Below, piece after piece: positions 27,707-36,004 of a stretch of 64,000 nt of DNA. The notes beneath the pieces are model-generated. The model worked only from the letters and a program-made list of their open reading frames with translations. It was not told where the DNA came from and ran no database searches. The position numbers and the translations under genes are program-made. How positions within the stretch are numbered: the stretch's first letter is position 1; each line of letters opens with the position of its first letter. The DNA comes from CAIVVT01 sp052145115 (GTDB lineage Bacteria > Acidobacteriota > Terriglobia > Bryobacterales > Bryobacteraceae), in NCBI GenBank assembly GCA_052145115.1, contig JBKQPG010000094.1:25208-89207 (forward strand). Direction: 5' to 3'.

Positions 27707-28112
27707 CCGGGGTCACCGGGGAGCTCGGGTCCCTCGCAAGATTCAATTCGACTCTTAGAGTCCGATGACCGTCCACCAAAATATTCGACCGACTGGCGGA
27801 CAAGAAGCCTTCCTTGCGGACCGCCAAGGTGTACTTGCCGGGTTTCAAGTCGGAGGCCGTAAACTCGCCCGAGCTGTCTGTCCGTAATCCAATGGAACTG
27901 CTCGTACTTTGATCGATCACCATGACAATTGCATCTGGAACCCGCGCCGATGCGCCATCGACAACGGCGCCCTGGATGGCGCCCAACCGGTTCCAGTCGC
28001 AGGAGGCCGCCAGCAGCGCCAACCCGAGCAGCAGCGCGCAGCCGAGACGGATGAGGATTTGGAGTCCGGGATCCCCGCTGTCTGACTCAGGACGGGCATT
28101 TGGCGAAGTCAT
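27684..28112 (-). CDS. Small lipoprotein with carboxypeptidase-regulatory-like domain
   Basis: This 142-residue protein has a transmembrane signal ending in the lipobox LLAASC (about residue 38). It is followed by a single carboxypeptidase-regulatory-like beta-sandwich (IQGAVVDGASARVPDAIVMV, DSSGEFTASDLKPGKYTLAVRKEGF). The same fold forms the N-terminus of the TonB receptor at 22572-26369. It should be anchored to a membrane by its lipid. The function of free-standing copies is not known. It diverges from the 28323 gene across an intergenic region with GTTCnGAAC-like sites. Confidence 0.82.
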   Translation of the reverse strand: MTSPNARPESDSGDPGLQILIRLGCALLLGLALLAASCDWNRLGAIQGAVVDGASARVPDAIVMVIDQSTSSSIGLRTDSSGEFTASDLKPGKYTLAVRKEGFLSASRSNILVDGHRTLRVELNLARDPSSPVTPVKASAQR

Positions 28113-28149
28113 GGAGTTTTAGTATAAACTGCTGAATTCAGATTTGAAC

Positions 28150-28192
28150 GTTCGCGACGGTTCTGAGCGGTTGTTCAGCCGCAGTTCAGAAC
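28150..28192. promoter_or_regulatory. Second cluster of GTTCnGAAC-like sites, candidate operator
   Basis: GTTCGCGAC (28150), GTTCTGAGC (28160), GTTCAGCCG (28173) and a perfect GTTCAGAAC (28184-28192) are spaced 10-13 bp apart between the divergent lipoprotein and 28323 genes. The pattern repeats the cluster at 26462-26505. Confidence 0.45.
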
Positions 28193-28308
28193 GTCCTGTC
28201 GGCCTGCCCTGGCACTCGCTGTTTTAGAATTGCCAGCCTCTGGCAGCGCTTCCGCGCCTGCTGTTGAGCTGCGTCGAGGCGAATTCAGCGTGAGTCCGCG
28301 CCGCCTGA

Positions 28309-28314
28309 TATAAT
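28309..28314 (+). promoter_or_regulatory. TATAAT -10 element next to the 28323 start codon
   Basis: A perfect TATAAT ends eight bases before ATG 28323, with no clear -35 and no ribosome site. Transcription from it would start at or within a base or two of the ATG, which suggests a leaderless mRNA. Confidence 0.4.
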
Positions 28315-28322
28315 TCCAATCG

Positions 28323-29639
28323 ATGCCAGAGGGACCGGACTACCACCAAGTAGTTCACAGGCCACATCCGTCTTTCGATGCATCCCAGCAGCAGGCGATC
28401 CGGCGTGAATTGACCCGCCTTCTGGAGAGTCCGTTCTTCCGCGCTTCAAGGCGTTCTCAAGAATGTCTGCGATTTATCGTCGAAAGAACGCTCGAAGGGA
28501 AACTGGACCAGCTAAAAGAGCGCTGCATTGGCGTGGAGGTGCTCGGCCGACCGACGGACTATGACACCAATGTGGACGCCGCCGTGCGCATCATCGCCAA
28601 CGATCTGCGCAAGCGCCTGGCGCAATATGAGGCCGCCGCCGGCGAGGAGAGCGAAGTCAGCATCCATCTGCCCCCCGGCTCTTACGTTCCGGAGTTCCAC
28701 TGGCGCCCGCCCGTCAGACGCGAAGCAGAGCAGGCCTCCGAACAACCCCCGCCCGCTCCGGCGCCGCGGCTGCCGTCGACCGCGAAGATCTTTCGCGGTA
28801 TCCAACTCAGCCGGCTGCTGCGCAACCGGATCTTCCATTGGAGCGCCGCCGTTGTCCTGCTGGCTGTCGCCGTTCTCGCGCTGCTGCGTGGCGCGCCGAA
28901 GTCGCCGCTCGAGCTCTTTTGGGGACCGGTGCTGAAGAGCCCCAGTCCCACTATCATCACCATCGGACAATCGACCGTGTACCTGCTCTCCCAGCAAATG
29001 CACGAGAAGTATTGCGCCGGCAATAGCGAGGACGTCGAGGCGGGACCGCACGTTGTGAATTATGGCAACGCTTCGATTCCTGGCAAGGACATCGTGCCCG
29101 TCACGGACTTGTACACAACCGTGAACGATGCCGTGGCGCTCGGAAGGATCATGGAGATGTTCGGCCGGTTAGGAAAGCCGGTGAAGATTCGCCTGGGCGA
29201 CCAGACTTCTTTCTCTGATATGCGCGATGCCCCCATGATTCTGCTCGGCTTCAACAACCGCTCGAACCAGGACGTGGCCCGGCAGTTCCGCTTCACCTTC
29301 GGGCGACTGCACAACCTCAAGGTGATGACGGACAAGACGCCGCCAGGAAGAGTCTGGTCGACCGAAATCGACCCAGCAGGTCATACCGTGGCAGATTACG
29401 GATTGATCTCGAGGGTTGTCAATGCCGAGACGGGACAGTTCGTCGTGCAGGCCGGCGGACTGGCGAGCTTTGGAACACAGGGCGTAGGAGAGTTTTTGAC
29501 CAACTCTCAGTATTGGGGCCGGCTGCTACAGGATCTTCCGCGCGACTGGCCTAGCCGCAACATCCAGATCGTGATTCGAGTAAAGGTCAACCACAATGCC
29601 ACCAGCGTGCCCGAGGTGGTGAGCAGTCATTGCTGGTGA
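28323..29639 (+). CDS. Membrane protein with acidobacterial-type N-terminal domain
   Basis: This 438-residue protein has an N-terminal cytoplasmic domain (about 15-125) with the pattern LLESPFFRASRRSQECLRF, LKERCIGVEVLGRPTDYDTN and RIIANDLRKRLAQYE, ending in LPPGSYVPEF. I associate this module with many acidobacterial and planctomycete proteins, usually fused to transmembrane and sensory parts. A Pro-rich linker, one transmembrane helix (about 175-192, AAVVLLAVAVLALL) and a periplasmic domain of about 240 residues follow. By architecture it may be a one-component transmembrane signalling protein whose N-terminal part binds DNA or a partner; this is inference. No catalytic motif was found. Confidence 0.7.
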   Translation: MPEGPDYHQVVHRPHPSFDASQQQAIRRELTRLLESPFFRASRRSQECLRFIVERTLEGKLDQLKERCIGVEVLGRPTDYDTNVDAAVRIIANDLRKRLAQYEAAAGEESEVSIHLPPGSYVPEFHWRPPVRREAEQASEQPPPAPAPRLPSTAKIFRGIQLSRLLRNRIFHWSAAVVLLAVAVLALLRGAPKSPLELFWGPVLKSPSPTIITIGQSTVYLLSQQMHEKYCAGNSEDVEAGPHVVNYGNASIPGKDIVPVTDLYTTVNDAVALGRIMEMFGRLGKPVKIRLGDQTSFSDMRDAPMILLGFNNRSNQDVARQFRFTFGRLHNLKVMTDKTPPGRVWSTEIDPAGHTVADYGLISRVVNAETGQFVVQAGGLASFGTQGVGEFLTNSQYWGRLLQDLPRDWPSRNIQIVIRVKVNHNATSVPEVVSSHCW

Positions 29640-29936
29640 GACCGGCGGCATGACAAGAGCAGAAGCTGAGTCCCGCGCCTACCAGTTCTCTACCTGAAGT
29701 CGCGGGAGGGCAGAGGCGGCAGGAAGTGGCCAAAGAGCTTGTAGAGGATCCTGAATTCGAAGCTAAGCTGAAGGCCGCGATCAGATTTCTCGCATCACGC
29801 CGCATCCGGCTGCCTGACCTCATCCCCAAGACGCCCGTTCCTTGACCGCGAAACCGCTACCGCTACCAATAACACCAGATACCTATTTCGTCCTCCGCAC
29901 ATCTGCCTCCGAATGTCTCCAATGCCGGCTCAGGTA
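29640..29936. other. Intergenic stretch with a possible short ORF remnant
   Basis: This 297-bp gap has one frame open from 29654 to 29845 without an ATG. From GTG 29726, preceded by GGCAGGAA, it would encode 39 residues (starting MAKELVEDPEFEAKLKAAI). The composition looks protein-like and could be a gene remnant or a tiny gene. I recognise no family. Confidence 0.25.
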
Positions 29937-31208
29937 CTATGCGCTTGCAGCGTTCTCAAATGCCGTAGCGATGCGTTCGACGGCCTCGTCGGTCAATACA
30001 GGCGGAATCGCCAGGAGGCTGCTTCGCTCAACCAGCGAATCGAGTACCGGCAAGGCGCCTTTTTCGTAAGTGTACGCGGAGGCAAACTCATTCAATGGAT
30101 CGCTCCAAGGGCGTCCCGCGGCATTCAACGGGCTCTTGCGCACCAGGCTGGCATTGTTGAAGTAGATATGCAGCCCCCAATCCGTCATGGGGATATTGTT
30201 GAGGCCCGATGGCCCGCAGCGTATGCCTGCGTTGCGCGTCTGCTCAACCATGCGCAGGCAGGTTTGCCGGTCCCTCCAGATAAGCAGCAGGAATGCGCCT
30301 GTATCTCCCTCAGGATCGATGATTCTGCGGAAAGACAAACCTGAAATCGAACTCATGCGCTTCTTGAGCGCGCACTTCTTACTCCGCATAGCGGCTGCAA
30401 TCGCGTCGAGTTTCCTGAGTTGCGCCAGCATCACGGCGGCGAGCAACTCGGCATAGCGGCTGCCCTGACCCCACATCTGATAATTGGGGTCGGAAAACTC
30501 CAGCCTGCCATCCGCGTTGCGGGGGTAACCCAGGTCATGAACGGCCCAGGAACGGCGATACAAGCTTTCATCGTCGCATACCACCAATCCGCCCTCGCCG
30601 GCAGTTATGTTCTTGTTGAGCTGAAAGCTGAAGATCGCCATCTCTCCGAATGATCCGGCAGGGCGCCCTTTGCAGGTTGCGCCGTTGGCCTGCGCGCAGT
30701 CCTCAAGAAGAAACAGGTTATGCCTGGTGCAGATTTCGCGGATCTGGTGAACCGCGCCCATTGCGCCGCTCATGTGAACGAGCAGGACGCCTTTACTGTG
30801 CGGTCCGATTTTTTTCGCGAGGTCGGCAGGATCCACGCAAAACGTATCGTCTACATCCACCAGCCTGGGTATGGCGCCGCTGCGCACAATGGCGGAGATG
30901 CAGGAGATCCACATGTATCCGGGAACAAGGACCTCGTCGCCCGGTCCGACTCCGAGCGCCGCCAGGGCCAGCGACAGCGCGGCCGTTCCGCTGTTCACAG
31001 CGATGGCGTATTTTCTCGACAGCCTCTGGCAATATTCCGCTTCCAGCCGCTCGACACAACGCTGCAGATCAGGTCCGTAGAATCTGAAGGGACTGCGGGC
31101 ATTCAGTACTCGCATTACCTCTTCAATTTCCTCGTCTCCAATAAAGTACGAGCCAGGCCACTCGTACGGTATGAGCTCCGCAACTTCAGTTACTGAATTG
31201 ATCGCCAT
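29937..31208 (-). CDS. DegT/DnrJ/EryC1/StrS-family PLP aminotransferase
   Basis: This roughly 423-residue protein has the fold-type I pattern of sugar aminotransferases: NSGTAALSLALAALGVGPGDEVLVPGYMWI, a FLLEDCAQANGA segment with the PLP-contacting Asp, and FSFQLNKNITAGEGGLV, where the Lys forms the Schiff base. This family usually aminates keto-sugar nucleotides, but the substrate here is not known. ATG 31208 is chosen over an ATG at 31253 because of AGGAAAGG upstream and because alignment to the family starts there. It is the last gene of a minus-strand group with two half-size EamA proteins and, further upstream, a creatininase-like hydrolase. That makes a nucleotide-sugar role less certain. 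Confidence 0.9.
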   Translation of the reverse strand: MAINSVTEVAELIPYEWPGSYFIGDEEIEEVMRVLNARSPFRFYGPDLQRCVERLEAEYCQRLSRKYAIAVNSGTAALSLALAALGVGPGDEVLVPGYMWISCISAIVRSGAIPRLVDVDDTFCVDPADLAKKIGPHSKGVLLVHMSGAMGAVHQIREICTRHNLFLLEDCAQANGATCKGRPAGSFGEMAIFSFQLNKNITAGEGGLVVCDDESLYRRSWAVHDLGYPRNADGRLEFSDPNYQMWGQGSRYAELLAAVMLAQLRKLDAIAAAMRSKKCALKKRMSSISGLSFRRIIDPEGDTGAFLLLIWRDRQTCLRMVEQTRNAGIRCGPSGLNNIPMTDWGLHIYFNNASLVRKSPLNAAGRPWSDPLNEFASAYTYEKGALPVLDSLVERSSLLAIPPVLTDEAVERIATAFENAASA

Positions 31209-31260
31209 AGAAGTACCTTTCCTAGAACGACTGCGAACTTGGATCGCAGCCATGAACGAT

Positions 31261-31701
31261 TTAACTTGCGCTCAGCAAGGCGACAGCCAGGATACCGATA
31301 ACGACGCCGGTCCAACTTAGCGGGTGCATCTTCTCGCCAAAAAACAGTCTGCCGGCCAAGGCGACGACAAGAATGGATCCGCCGACCGCAACTGGGTAGA
31401 CAACGCTTCCGGGAATCCCGAAATCCAGCGCGTACGACATGGCCAACTGACCGCCGAGACTCAGAACCGCGTACAATGCCCCCCAACTCACTTCCTTGAG
31501 CCCGCCGTGCGTCCCTCGGATCAACATCGGAATGCCGAGTATGGGGAGTCCGGCAGCGTACCAGATGGTGAGATAAGGGAACTTCATGTTTGGAGGAAGA
31601 CCCCATGAAGCAAGAATCTTCAATCCAAACGCGCCCATGCCGTTGGTCAGCAAGATGAAGAGCATGAGCACGACCCAGTTGGTCCTACTTGGACTCTTCA
31701 T
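31261..31701 (-). CDS. Half-size EamA/DMT-family membrane protein
   Basis: This 146-residue protein has about four to five hydrophobic helices (VLMLFILLTNGMGAFGLKIL, IWYAAGLPILGIPMLI, WGALYAVLSLGGQLAMSYAL, VVYPVAVGGSILVVALAGRLFF, WTGVVIGILAVALL). It matches one half of a ten-helix drug/metabolite transporter. ATG 31701 has a GGGAGGAG ribosome site and overlaps the stop of the upstream half-size gene by 17 bp. The pair probably forms a heterodimer equivalent to one full EamA transporter, as in split DMT systems. The substrate is unknown. Confidence 0.82.
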   Translation of the reverse strand: MKSPSRTNWVVLMLFILLTNGMGAFGLKILASWGLPPNMKFPYLTIWYAAGLPILGIPMLIRGTHGGLKEVSWGALYAVLSLGGQLAMSYALDFGIPGSVVYPVAVGGSILVVALAGRLFFGEKMHPLSWTGVVIGILAVALLSAS

Positions 31702-32143
31702 GGATCTCCTCCCTTGCTTCAAGCCGGTTGCCCTGGAATAGGCAGAACAATGAAACCAGCGCCAGGCAGAAGGCGATGGATTTCAAGGCCGTCAATTTCT
31801 CGGCGTAGAACCAGATGGATACAAGCGCCGGAACCCCAGCCGATAGATTCATGAACAGCCAGCCCACGGTTACCTTGCCGATCCCGATAGAAATCTGGAA
31901 GGCAAGATAGGCCAGGATCGCGCAGATCCCGAACCCAAGGCCGAGCTCAACTACAGCCCAGCTGGCATGGACCCTGGGGGTCTGGATGAGCGATCGGCCA
32001 AGCATGAAAAGTGCGGCCCAGCAGGCCATCGACAGGACCACAGCCGAGGAATTGCACCGCCTTTTCTCGGCCATCTTGGAGACGCAACCCAACAAGCCAA
32101 ACGAGACGGCGCCAAGGATACACATCAGTATGCCGGCATTCAT
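31685..32143 (-). CDS. Half-size EamA/DMT-family membrane protein
   Basis: This 152-residue protein has five hydrophobic segments, beginning MNAGILMCILGAVSFGLLG and including ICAILAYLAFQISIGIGKV and SIAFCLALVSLFCLF. ATG 32143 is used because GAGGACC lies upstream and because the extension to 32215 is hydrophilic and unlike the family. It overlaps the second half-size gene, and together they equal one full DMT transporter. The phase and tight overlap indicate co-translation. Transport of a product or precursor of the adjacent aminotransferase is possible, but this is inference. Confidence 0.82.
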   Translation of the reverse strand: MNAGILMCILGAVSFGLLGCVSKMAEKRRCNSSAVVLSMACWAALFMLGRSLIQTPRVHASWAVVELGLGFGICAILAYLAFQISIGIGKVTVGWLFMNLSAGVPALVSIWFYAEKLTALKSIAFCLALVSLFCLFQGNRLEAREEIHEESK

Positions 32144-32403
32144 GCGGTCCTCACTTTGGAAATCGAGTGCGAGCAGTTCACGGCACATTGGCGACCGGCA
32201 ATGAAACATCCGCAAGTCATAAATTCTCTAGCCTATCACCGACCTAACCGCTTTTGCGCTCTGTCGCGGCACTCCGACAGTCCGTAATTACCGGCTTACG
32301 CATACTTCAGCCAGGCGCCATAACATCCGCGCGGCGGGGGACGACCACCCGGCTCAGCCACCGCCATTAAGAACATCGAGGTCCATGCCTTGCCCGTGCT
32401 CGT

Positions 32404-33234
32404 CTAGAACCAAATTCTTCGCACGTCCTCGATGACTTCCTTCGCCGCCATCTCCATCTGCTCGGCGCCCCATTCAACGTCGGTGTGATATCTGGGGTCC
32501 TGAGCTTCCCGCAATGTGTAGTCAGGTGTGGGAGCGCAATCGAAGGTATCGCCGTCCACGATGGCATAGTCCACATTGCGCAGCTTGCCTTCGGCCGGCA
32601 GACGGTAGATATCCGTGCAGCCCGGCCAGCACGATTCCAGCATGGAAGTCTCCTCGGAGGCCGCGTGGCCGATGGACCCGGCCAGAAGCGAGCGCGGGAA
32701 CCCTGGGTACACCCAAAACACGCGCTGGGCATTCGAGGGGCCATCGTTGTAATCGTGGCAGATGCGGTTCAGCACATCCTTCTGATTGTCGGCCCCGTGC
32801 CCGTTGACGACCAGCACGTGCTGAAAGCGCATGCGATCGAAGAGGATCCTCAGAATGTCCCGCACTACCAGCCCGAAGGTCTCTTCACGAAAATAGGCGC
32901 TGGCCACGGAGTTATTGGGAAAGTCCATACCCTCCACGCGCGCCTCACGGTCAAAGCCCAGCGCCTCAAGAACCTTGGCCGGGCGCTGCCGTTCCGTACT
33001 TACCCAAAGCGGCGGGTAGTAAGGACATTCCAATTCCCGTGCCAAACGGCGTGCAAAGGCATGCGCCAGCAAGTTGTCGCAACCCATGGTCAGGTGCGGG
33101 CCATGCCATTCCAGAGGGGCCAACGGCAAAATCACCAACCCATTGCGCGCTCTCGCCGCCGCTATCTCGTCGGGGAAGAGAAACGCCATATTCCAGTCGC
33201 CGTCGTCGATGGGCCGTTTCCTTGTCGAAGTCAT
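32404..33234 (-). CDS. Creatininase-family amidohydrolase
   Basis: This 276-residue metal-dependent hydrolase has the family motifs LPLAPLEWHGPHLTMGCDN (the Glu, His and Asp metal ligands), VVNGHGADNQ and GHAASEETSM, all in the expected order. Family members include creatinine amidohydrolase and enzymes that open or trim small cyclic amides in secondary pathways (for example MftE and formamide hydrolases of riboflavin/F420 synthesis). ATG 33234 has a GGAGTGCGG ribosome site. It lies 260 bp upstream of the EamA pair on the same strand. True creatininase activity is not implied. Confidence 0.88.
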   Translation of the reverse strand: MTSTRKRPIDDGDWNMAFLFPDEIAAARARNGLVILPLAPLEWHGPHLTMGCDNLLAHAFARRLARELECPYYPPLWVSTERQRPAKVLEALGFDREARVEGMDFPNNSVASAYFREETFGLVVRDILRILFDRMRFQHVLVVNGHGADNQKDVLNRICHDYNDGPSNAQRVFWVYPGFPRSLLAGSIGHAASEETSMLESCWPGCTDIYRLPAEGKLRNVDYAIVDGDTFDCAPTPDYTLREAQDPRYHTDVEWGAEQMEMAAKEVIEDVRRIWF

Positions 33235-33482
33235 AATTCCGCACTCCTCGGTTCATTTCGCCCGCGAGCACCGCAGCTCCTCTGATCAACGTCATCAGGA
33301 ACGCCGCCGGTAGCTCGTTTTTGCATGGCCTCGAAGAACCCTCGGTTGGTCCAAGGATAGGTCGCCAGGAGGCACTATGGCAAGTGGTCAAAGGGCCGGC
33401 AGGCGAACATCGATCGGCTCATGCTCGCGCATTTCAAGGCCGCAGCAGTTACAAACTCAGTCACAAAAATGTCACACGGGAA

Positions 33483-33514
33483 TTTGGGGGGGCCATCAAC
33501 TAATGGCCCCCAAA
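33483..33514 (-). terminator. Strong hairpin downstream of tRNA-Leu
   Basis: A 12-bp stem (TTTGGGGGCCAT with ATGGCCCCC and AAA, loop of six bases) lies nine bases after the encoded CCA of tRNA-Leu. There is no clear T-run, so it may serve termination or 3'-end processing. Confidence 0.5.
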
Positions 33515-33523
33515 GAGATAAAT

Positions 33524-33610
33524 TGGTGCGGGGGGGGGGACTTGAACCCCCACGGGATTGCTCCCGCTAGCACCTCAAGCTAGTGCGTCTGCCAATTCCG
33601 CCACCTCCGC
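33524..33610 (-). tRNA. tRNA-Leu (anticodon GAG)
   Basis: The 87-nt gene begins GCGGAGG, has the class II leucine pattern (TGGCGGAATTGGCAGACGC, anticodon loop TTGAGGT, a long variable arm) and a T arm GGGGG-TTCAAGT-CCCCC, and ends with an encoded CCA. The acceptor stem as read has an A5-C68 mismatch inside a run of ten G on the plus strand, so a run-length or base error is possible. It lies downstream of secG on the same strand, as leuU does in E. coli. Confidence 0.92.
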
Positions 33611-33760
33611 AATGCCGCTCCGCCTGCTGCGTCCCCTGTCCAATGCCAGGGCTCGATTCCGAGGCGGGCTCTCGTGTCCAGTATACGATGCCCGCTGCGC
33701 CGCTATCCCTGCGCGAAGCTCGGCCCCGCGGACTGCGACACCTGCGGCGCCTCCGCCCTA

Positions 33761-34126
33761 TTACTTGGTCGGCGCCTGAGAGGGCCTCGGGATCGCCTGG
33801 ACCGGCGGTCCATTGGGCGGCCTGCGCCGGGCCGGGGCAGGCGCGCTGCTGGAGGGAGTTGTATGCTCCAGAACCGACGAGCCTGACGTGCGGCCGAGCC
33901 GCGTGTACAGGATCGATAAGGTCAGCGACGTCACCATGAACACGGCGGCGGCGATCGTGGTCGCCTTCGAAAGAACCGTGGCCGAGCCGCGCGGGCCGAA
34001 CGCGGTCTGCGAACCCATGCCGCCGAACGCGCCGGCCAGATCGGCCGCCTTGCCGCTCTGCAGCAATACTACGATCACGAGGAAGAAGCACACAATCACA
34101 TGAACGATAGTCACCATGGCGATCAT
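33761..34126 (-). CDS. secG: Protein-export channel subunit SecG
   Basis: This 121-residue inner-membrane protein has two transmembrane helices (VHVIVCFFLVIVVLLQSG and TIAAAVFMVTSLTLSILYT) flanking the conserved cytoplasmic loop GGMGSQTAFGPRGSA, the SecG hallmark. It assists SecYE during translocation. A Pro/Ser-rich C-terminal tail of about 40 residues extends beyond the core, as in many non-enteric SecG proteins. ATG 34126 has AAGGA upstream; the open frame extends further but without homology. secG followed by tRNA-Leu(GAG) is a conserved arrangement. Confidence 0.92.
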   Translation of the reverse strand: MIAMVTIVHVIVCFFLVIVVLLQSGKAADLAGAFGGMGSQTAFGPRGSATVLSKATTIAAAVFMVTSLTLSILYTRLGRTSGSSVLEHTTPSSSAPAPARRRPPNGPPVQAIPRPSQAPTK

Positions 34127-34236
34127 CAGGGTAAGTCCTTCGGGAGAAAGCCCGCGCTGAGGCGGCGGCCGTCTAATCAACCAGTATAGCGAAGCAGCGG
34201 CCGGTTGTCGGCCCGCCGATTGCGCCACCGCGACTA

Positions 34237-35997
34237 CTAGCGCTGCTTCCGGCCGAGTTCCGCGGCCCGCGCCAGGTCCTGCGCAGCGCCCTGGCGATCG
34301 CCCATCTGCCGTTTCAGCACCGCGCGGTTGAGGAAGGCGTTTTGATAGTCGGGCTTGAGGGCGATGGCCCGGTCGAGCGCCGCCAGCGCCTCCGTGAAAT
34401 GCCGCAGGCGCATCTGCCCGTATCCCAGCGCATTCCAGATCAGGGCATCCGCCGCATCCGCCGCCACGGCCGACTTGAGCTTGGAAACCGCCGCGGCGAA
34501 CTGGTCATTGTCCAGCAGTTCCCGCGCCTCGCGATGGAGCTGAGCCGCGGATGCTTGCGCGGGCGCGGCCGCGGGCAAGCCGGCCTGAGAATCGGCGGGT
34601 CCGGCCGCAGGGCTCGCAGGTTGCGCGGCCGTTTCGCCGGGCGGCCGGGCGTTCAACTCGGACTGGGGCGCGGCGGAGGGAAGCTCCGGCCGCAAGGCGA
34701 CCGCTGGCGGGGCGACAGCCTGTGCCGGCGGCATTGCGCCCCGGGCGTCGGCATTGGCCGCGGTTCCGGCTCCCGCCTGGTCGCGCGCAGGAGACGCGGC
34801 TGCAACCGTCTCCTTCGGCAGGTTCTTCTCGACGTCCTGCAGGAGCCGCGTGGCTTCCTCGAAGCGGGCACTGAGCTGGAGAGCTTGGTGCAGATCGTAG
34901 GCCGCTTCCGCGTATTGTCTCAGCGTGGAATAGACCACCGCCCGCCCGTACCACATCACTGGGTTCTGGGGCGCGAGCTCGACCGCCCGCGTGCGGTCGG
35001 CGATGGCCTTGTCGGGGAATCCCAGCGCCAACTGCGTCCCGCCGCGGGCCAGCCAGACATAGGCGTTTTTCGGGTCCAGTTCCACGGCCCGGTCGCGGTC
35101 GGCGAGCGCTTCCTGGTGGCGTCCCAGGCGGTCCAGCAGTTCGCCCCTGGCCAGCAGCACGCGCGGGTTGTCCGGCCGCCCGTTCAGCGACGCGCCGTAA
35201 TCCGCCAGGGCCTCGGCCGGGCGCCCGAGCGTGTCATAAGCCGCGCCCCGGAAGGCGTGCCCTTCGGCATCGTCGGGCTTCAGCCGCAGAAAGACCGACA
35301 GGTCGCGGGCGGCTTTCTCGAACTCTCCCAGTTCACCCCACGCCACGCCGCGCCGGAACCAGGCTTCGGCGAACTCCGGCTTGAGTTCAGTGGCCCGGCC
35401 GAAATCCTCGATGGCATCGCGCTCACGCTTCATCTTCACGAGCAGCAGGCCGCGCGCAAAGAACGGTTCGGGAGCATCCAGCCGCAGCTTGATGGCGGTG
35501 GCGTAGGCTTGCAGGGCGCCGTCATTGTCGCCGGCCGCGCCCAGGGCGTCGCCCAGTCTCTTGTACAGGCCGGTGTTCTCGAGACCGCGCTGGATCGCGT
35601 TGTGGTACGCGCCGGCCGCCCCGCGCCAGTCCGCGAGAGCGCTCAGGCAGTCGCCATAAGCGCTCCAGGTCTCCGCGTCGCCGGGTCTGACGACCAGCGC
35701 CGAGGCGAAATCGCGCGCCGCTTCCCGTTGCTGGCCCGTCTGGAGCAGCAATCGCGCCCTGTGCTGGAGGCCCTCGGGATGATTGCGGTCGGCTTCGAGC
35801 AGGTCATTGTAGGCGCCGATCGCCTCGGCCGTCTTGCCTTCCTTCTCGAAACGCAGCGCCCGCTCGTACAGCGGGCGTGTTTCCCTCACTGGCGGATTGT
35901 TGTCGCCCGCAGGCGGCACCTGGGCCGAAACGAGCGCAGGGCCGAACGCCACGGCGCCCGCGAGCAGTGCGCAGAATCGAAGGCCGTACATTCCCAT
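34237..35997 (-). CDS. Large secreted tetratricopeptide repeat protein
   Basis: This 586-residue protein has a signal peptide (FCALLAGAVAFGPALVSAQ) and about eleven TPR units in the N-terminal two thirds (for example AIGAYNDLLEADRNHPEGLQ, LDRLGRHQEALADRDRAVEL). A long Ala/Pro/Gln-rich low-complexity linker (about 395-490) and a C-terminal TPR pair (LIWNALGYGQMRLRHFTEALA, LNRAVLKRQMGDRQGA) follow. It is likely periplasmic and acts as a binding scaffold. It is the last gene of a tight minus-strand group after the AAA ATPase and the acyl-CoA synthetase fusion (8 bp gaps), so co-transcription is likely. Confidence 0.9.
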   Translation of the reverse strand: MGMYGLRFCALLAGAVAFGPALVSAQVPPAGDNNPPVRETRPLYERALRFEKEGKTAEAIGAYNDLLEADRNHPEGLQHRARLLLQTGQQREAARDFASALVVRPGDAETWSAYGDCLSALADWRGAAGAYHNAIQRGLENTGLYKRLGDALGAAGDNDGALQAYATAIKLRLDAPEPFFARGLLLVKMKRERDAIEDFGRATELKPEFAEAWFRRGVAWGELGEFEKAARDLSVFLRLKPDDAEGHAFRGAAYDTLGRPAEALADYGASLNGRPDNPRVLLARGELLDRLGRHQEALADRDRAVELDPKNAYVWLARGGTQLALGFPDKAIADRTRAVELAPQNPVMWYGRAVVYSTLRQYAEAAYDLHQALQLSARFEEATRLLQDVEKNLPKETVAAASPARDQAGAGTAANADARGAMPPAQAVAPPAVALRPELPSAAPQSELNARPPGETAAQPASPAAGPADSQAGLPAAAPAQASAAQLHREARELLDNDQFAAAVSKLKSAVAADAADALIWNALGYGQMRLRHFTEALAALDRAIALKPDYQNAFLNRAVLKRQMGDRQGAAQDLARAAELGRKQR

Positions 35998-36004
35998 CGG
36001 ATTC

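Noticed and set aside
28323..33524. A genomic island inserted at tRNA-Leu.
   Set aside because: secG-tRNA-Leu is a conserved arrangement, no integrase is present and no direct repeat of the tRNA 3' end was found further left.
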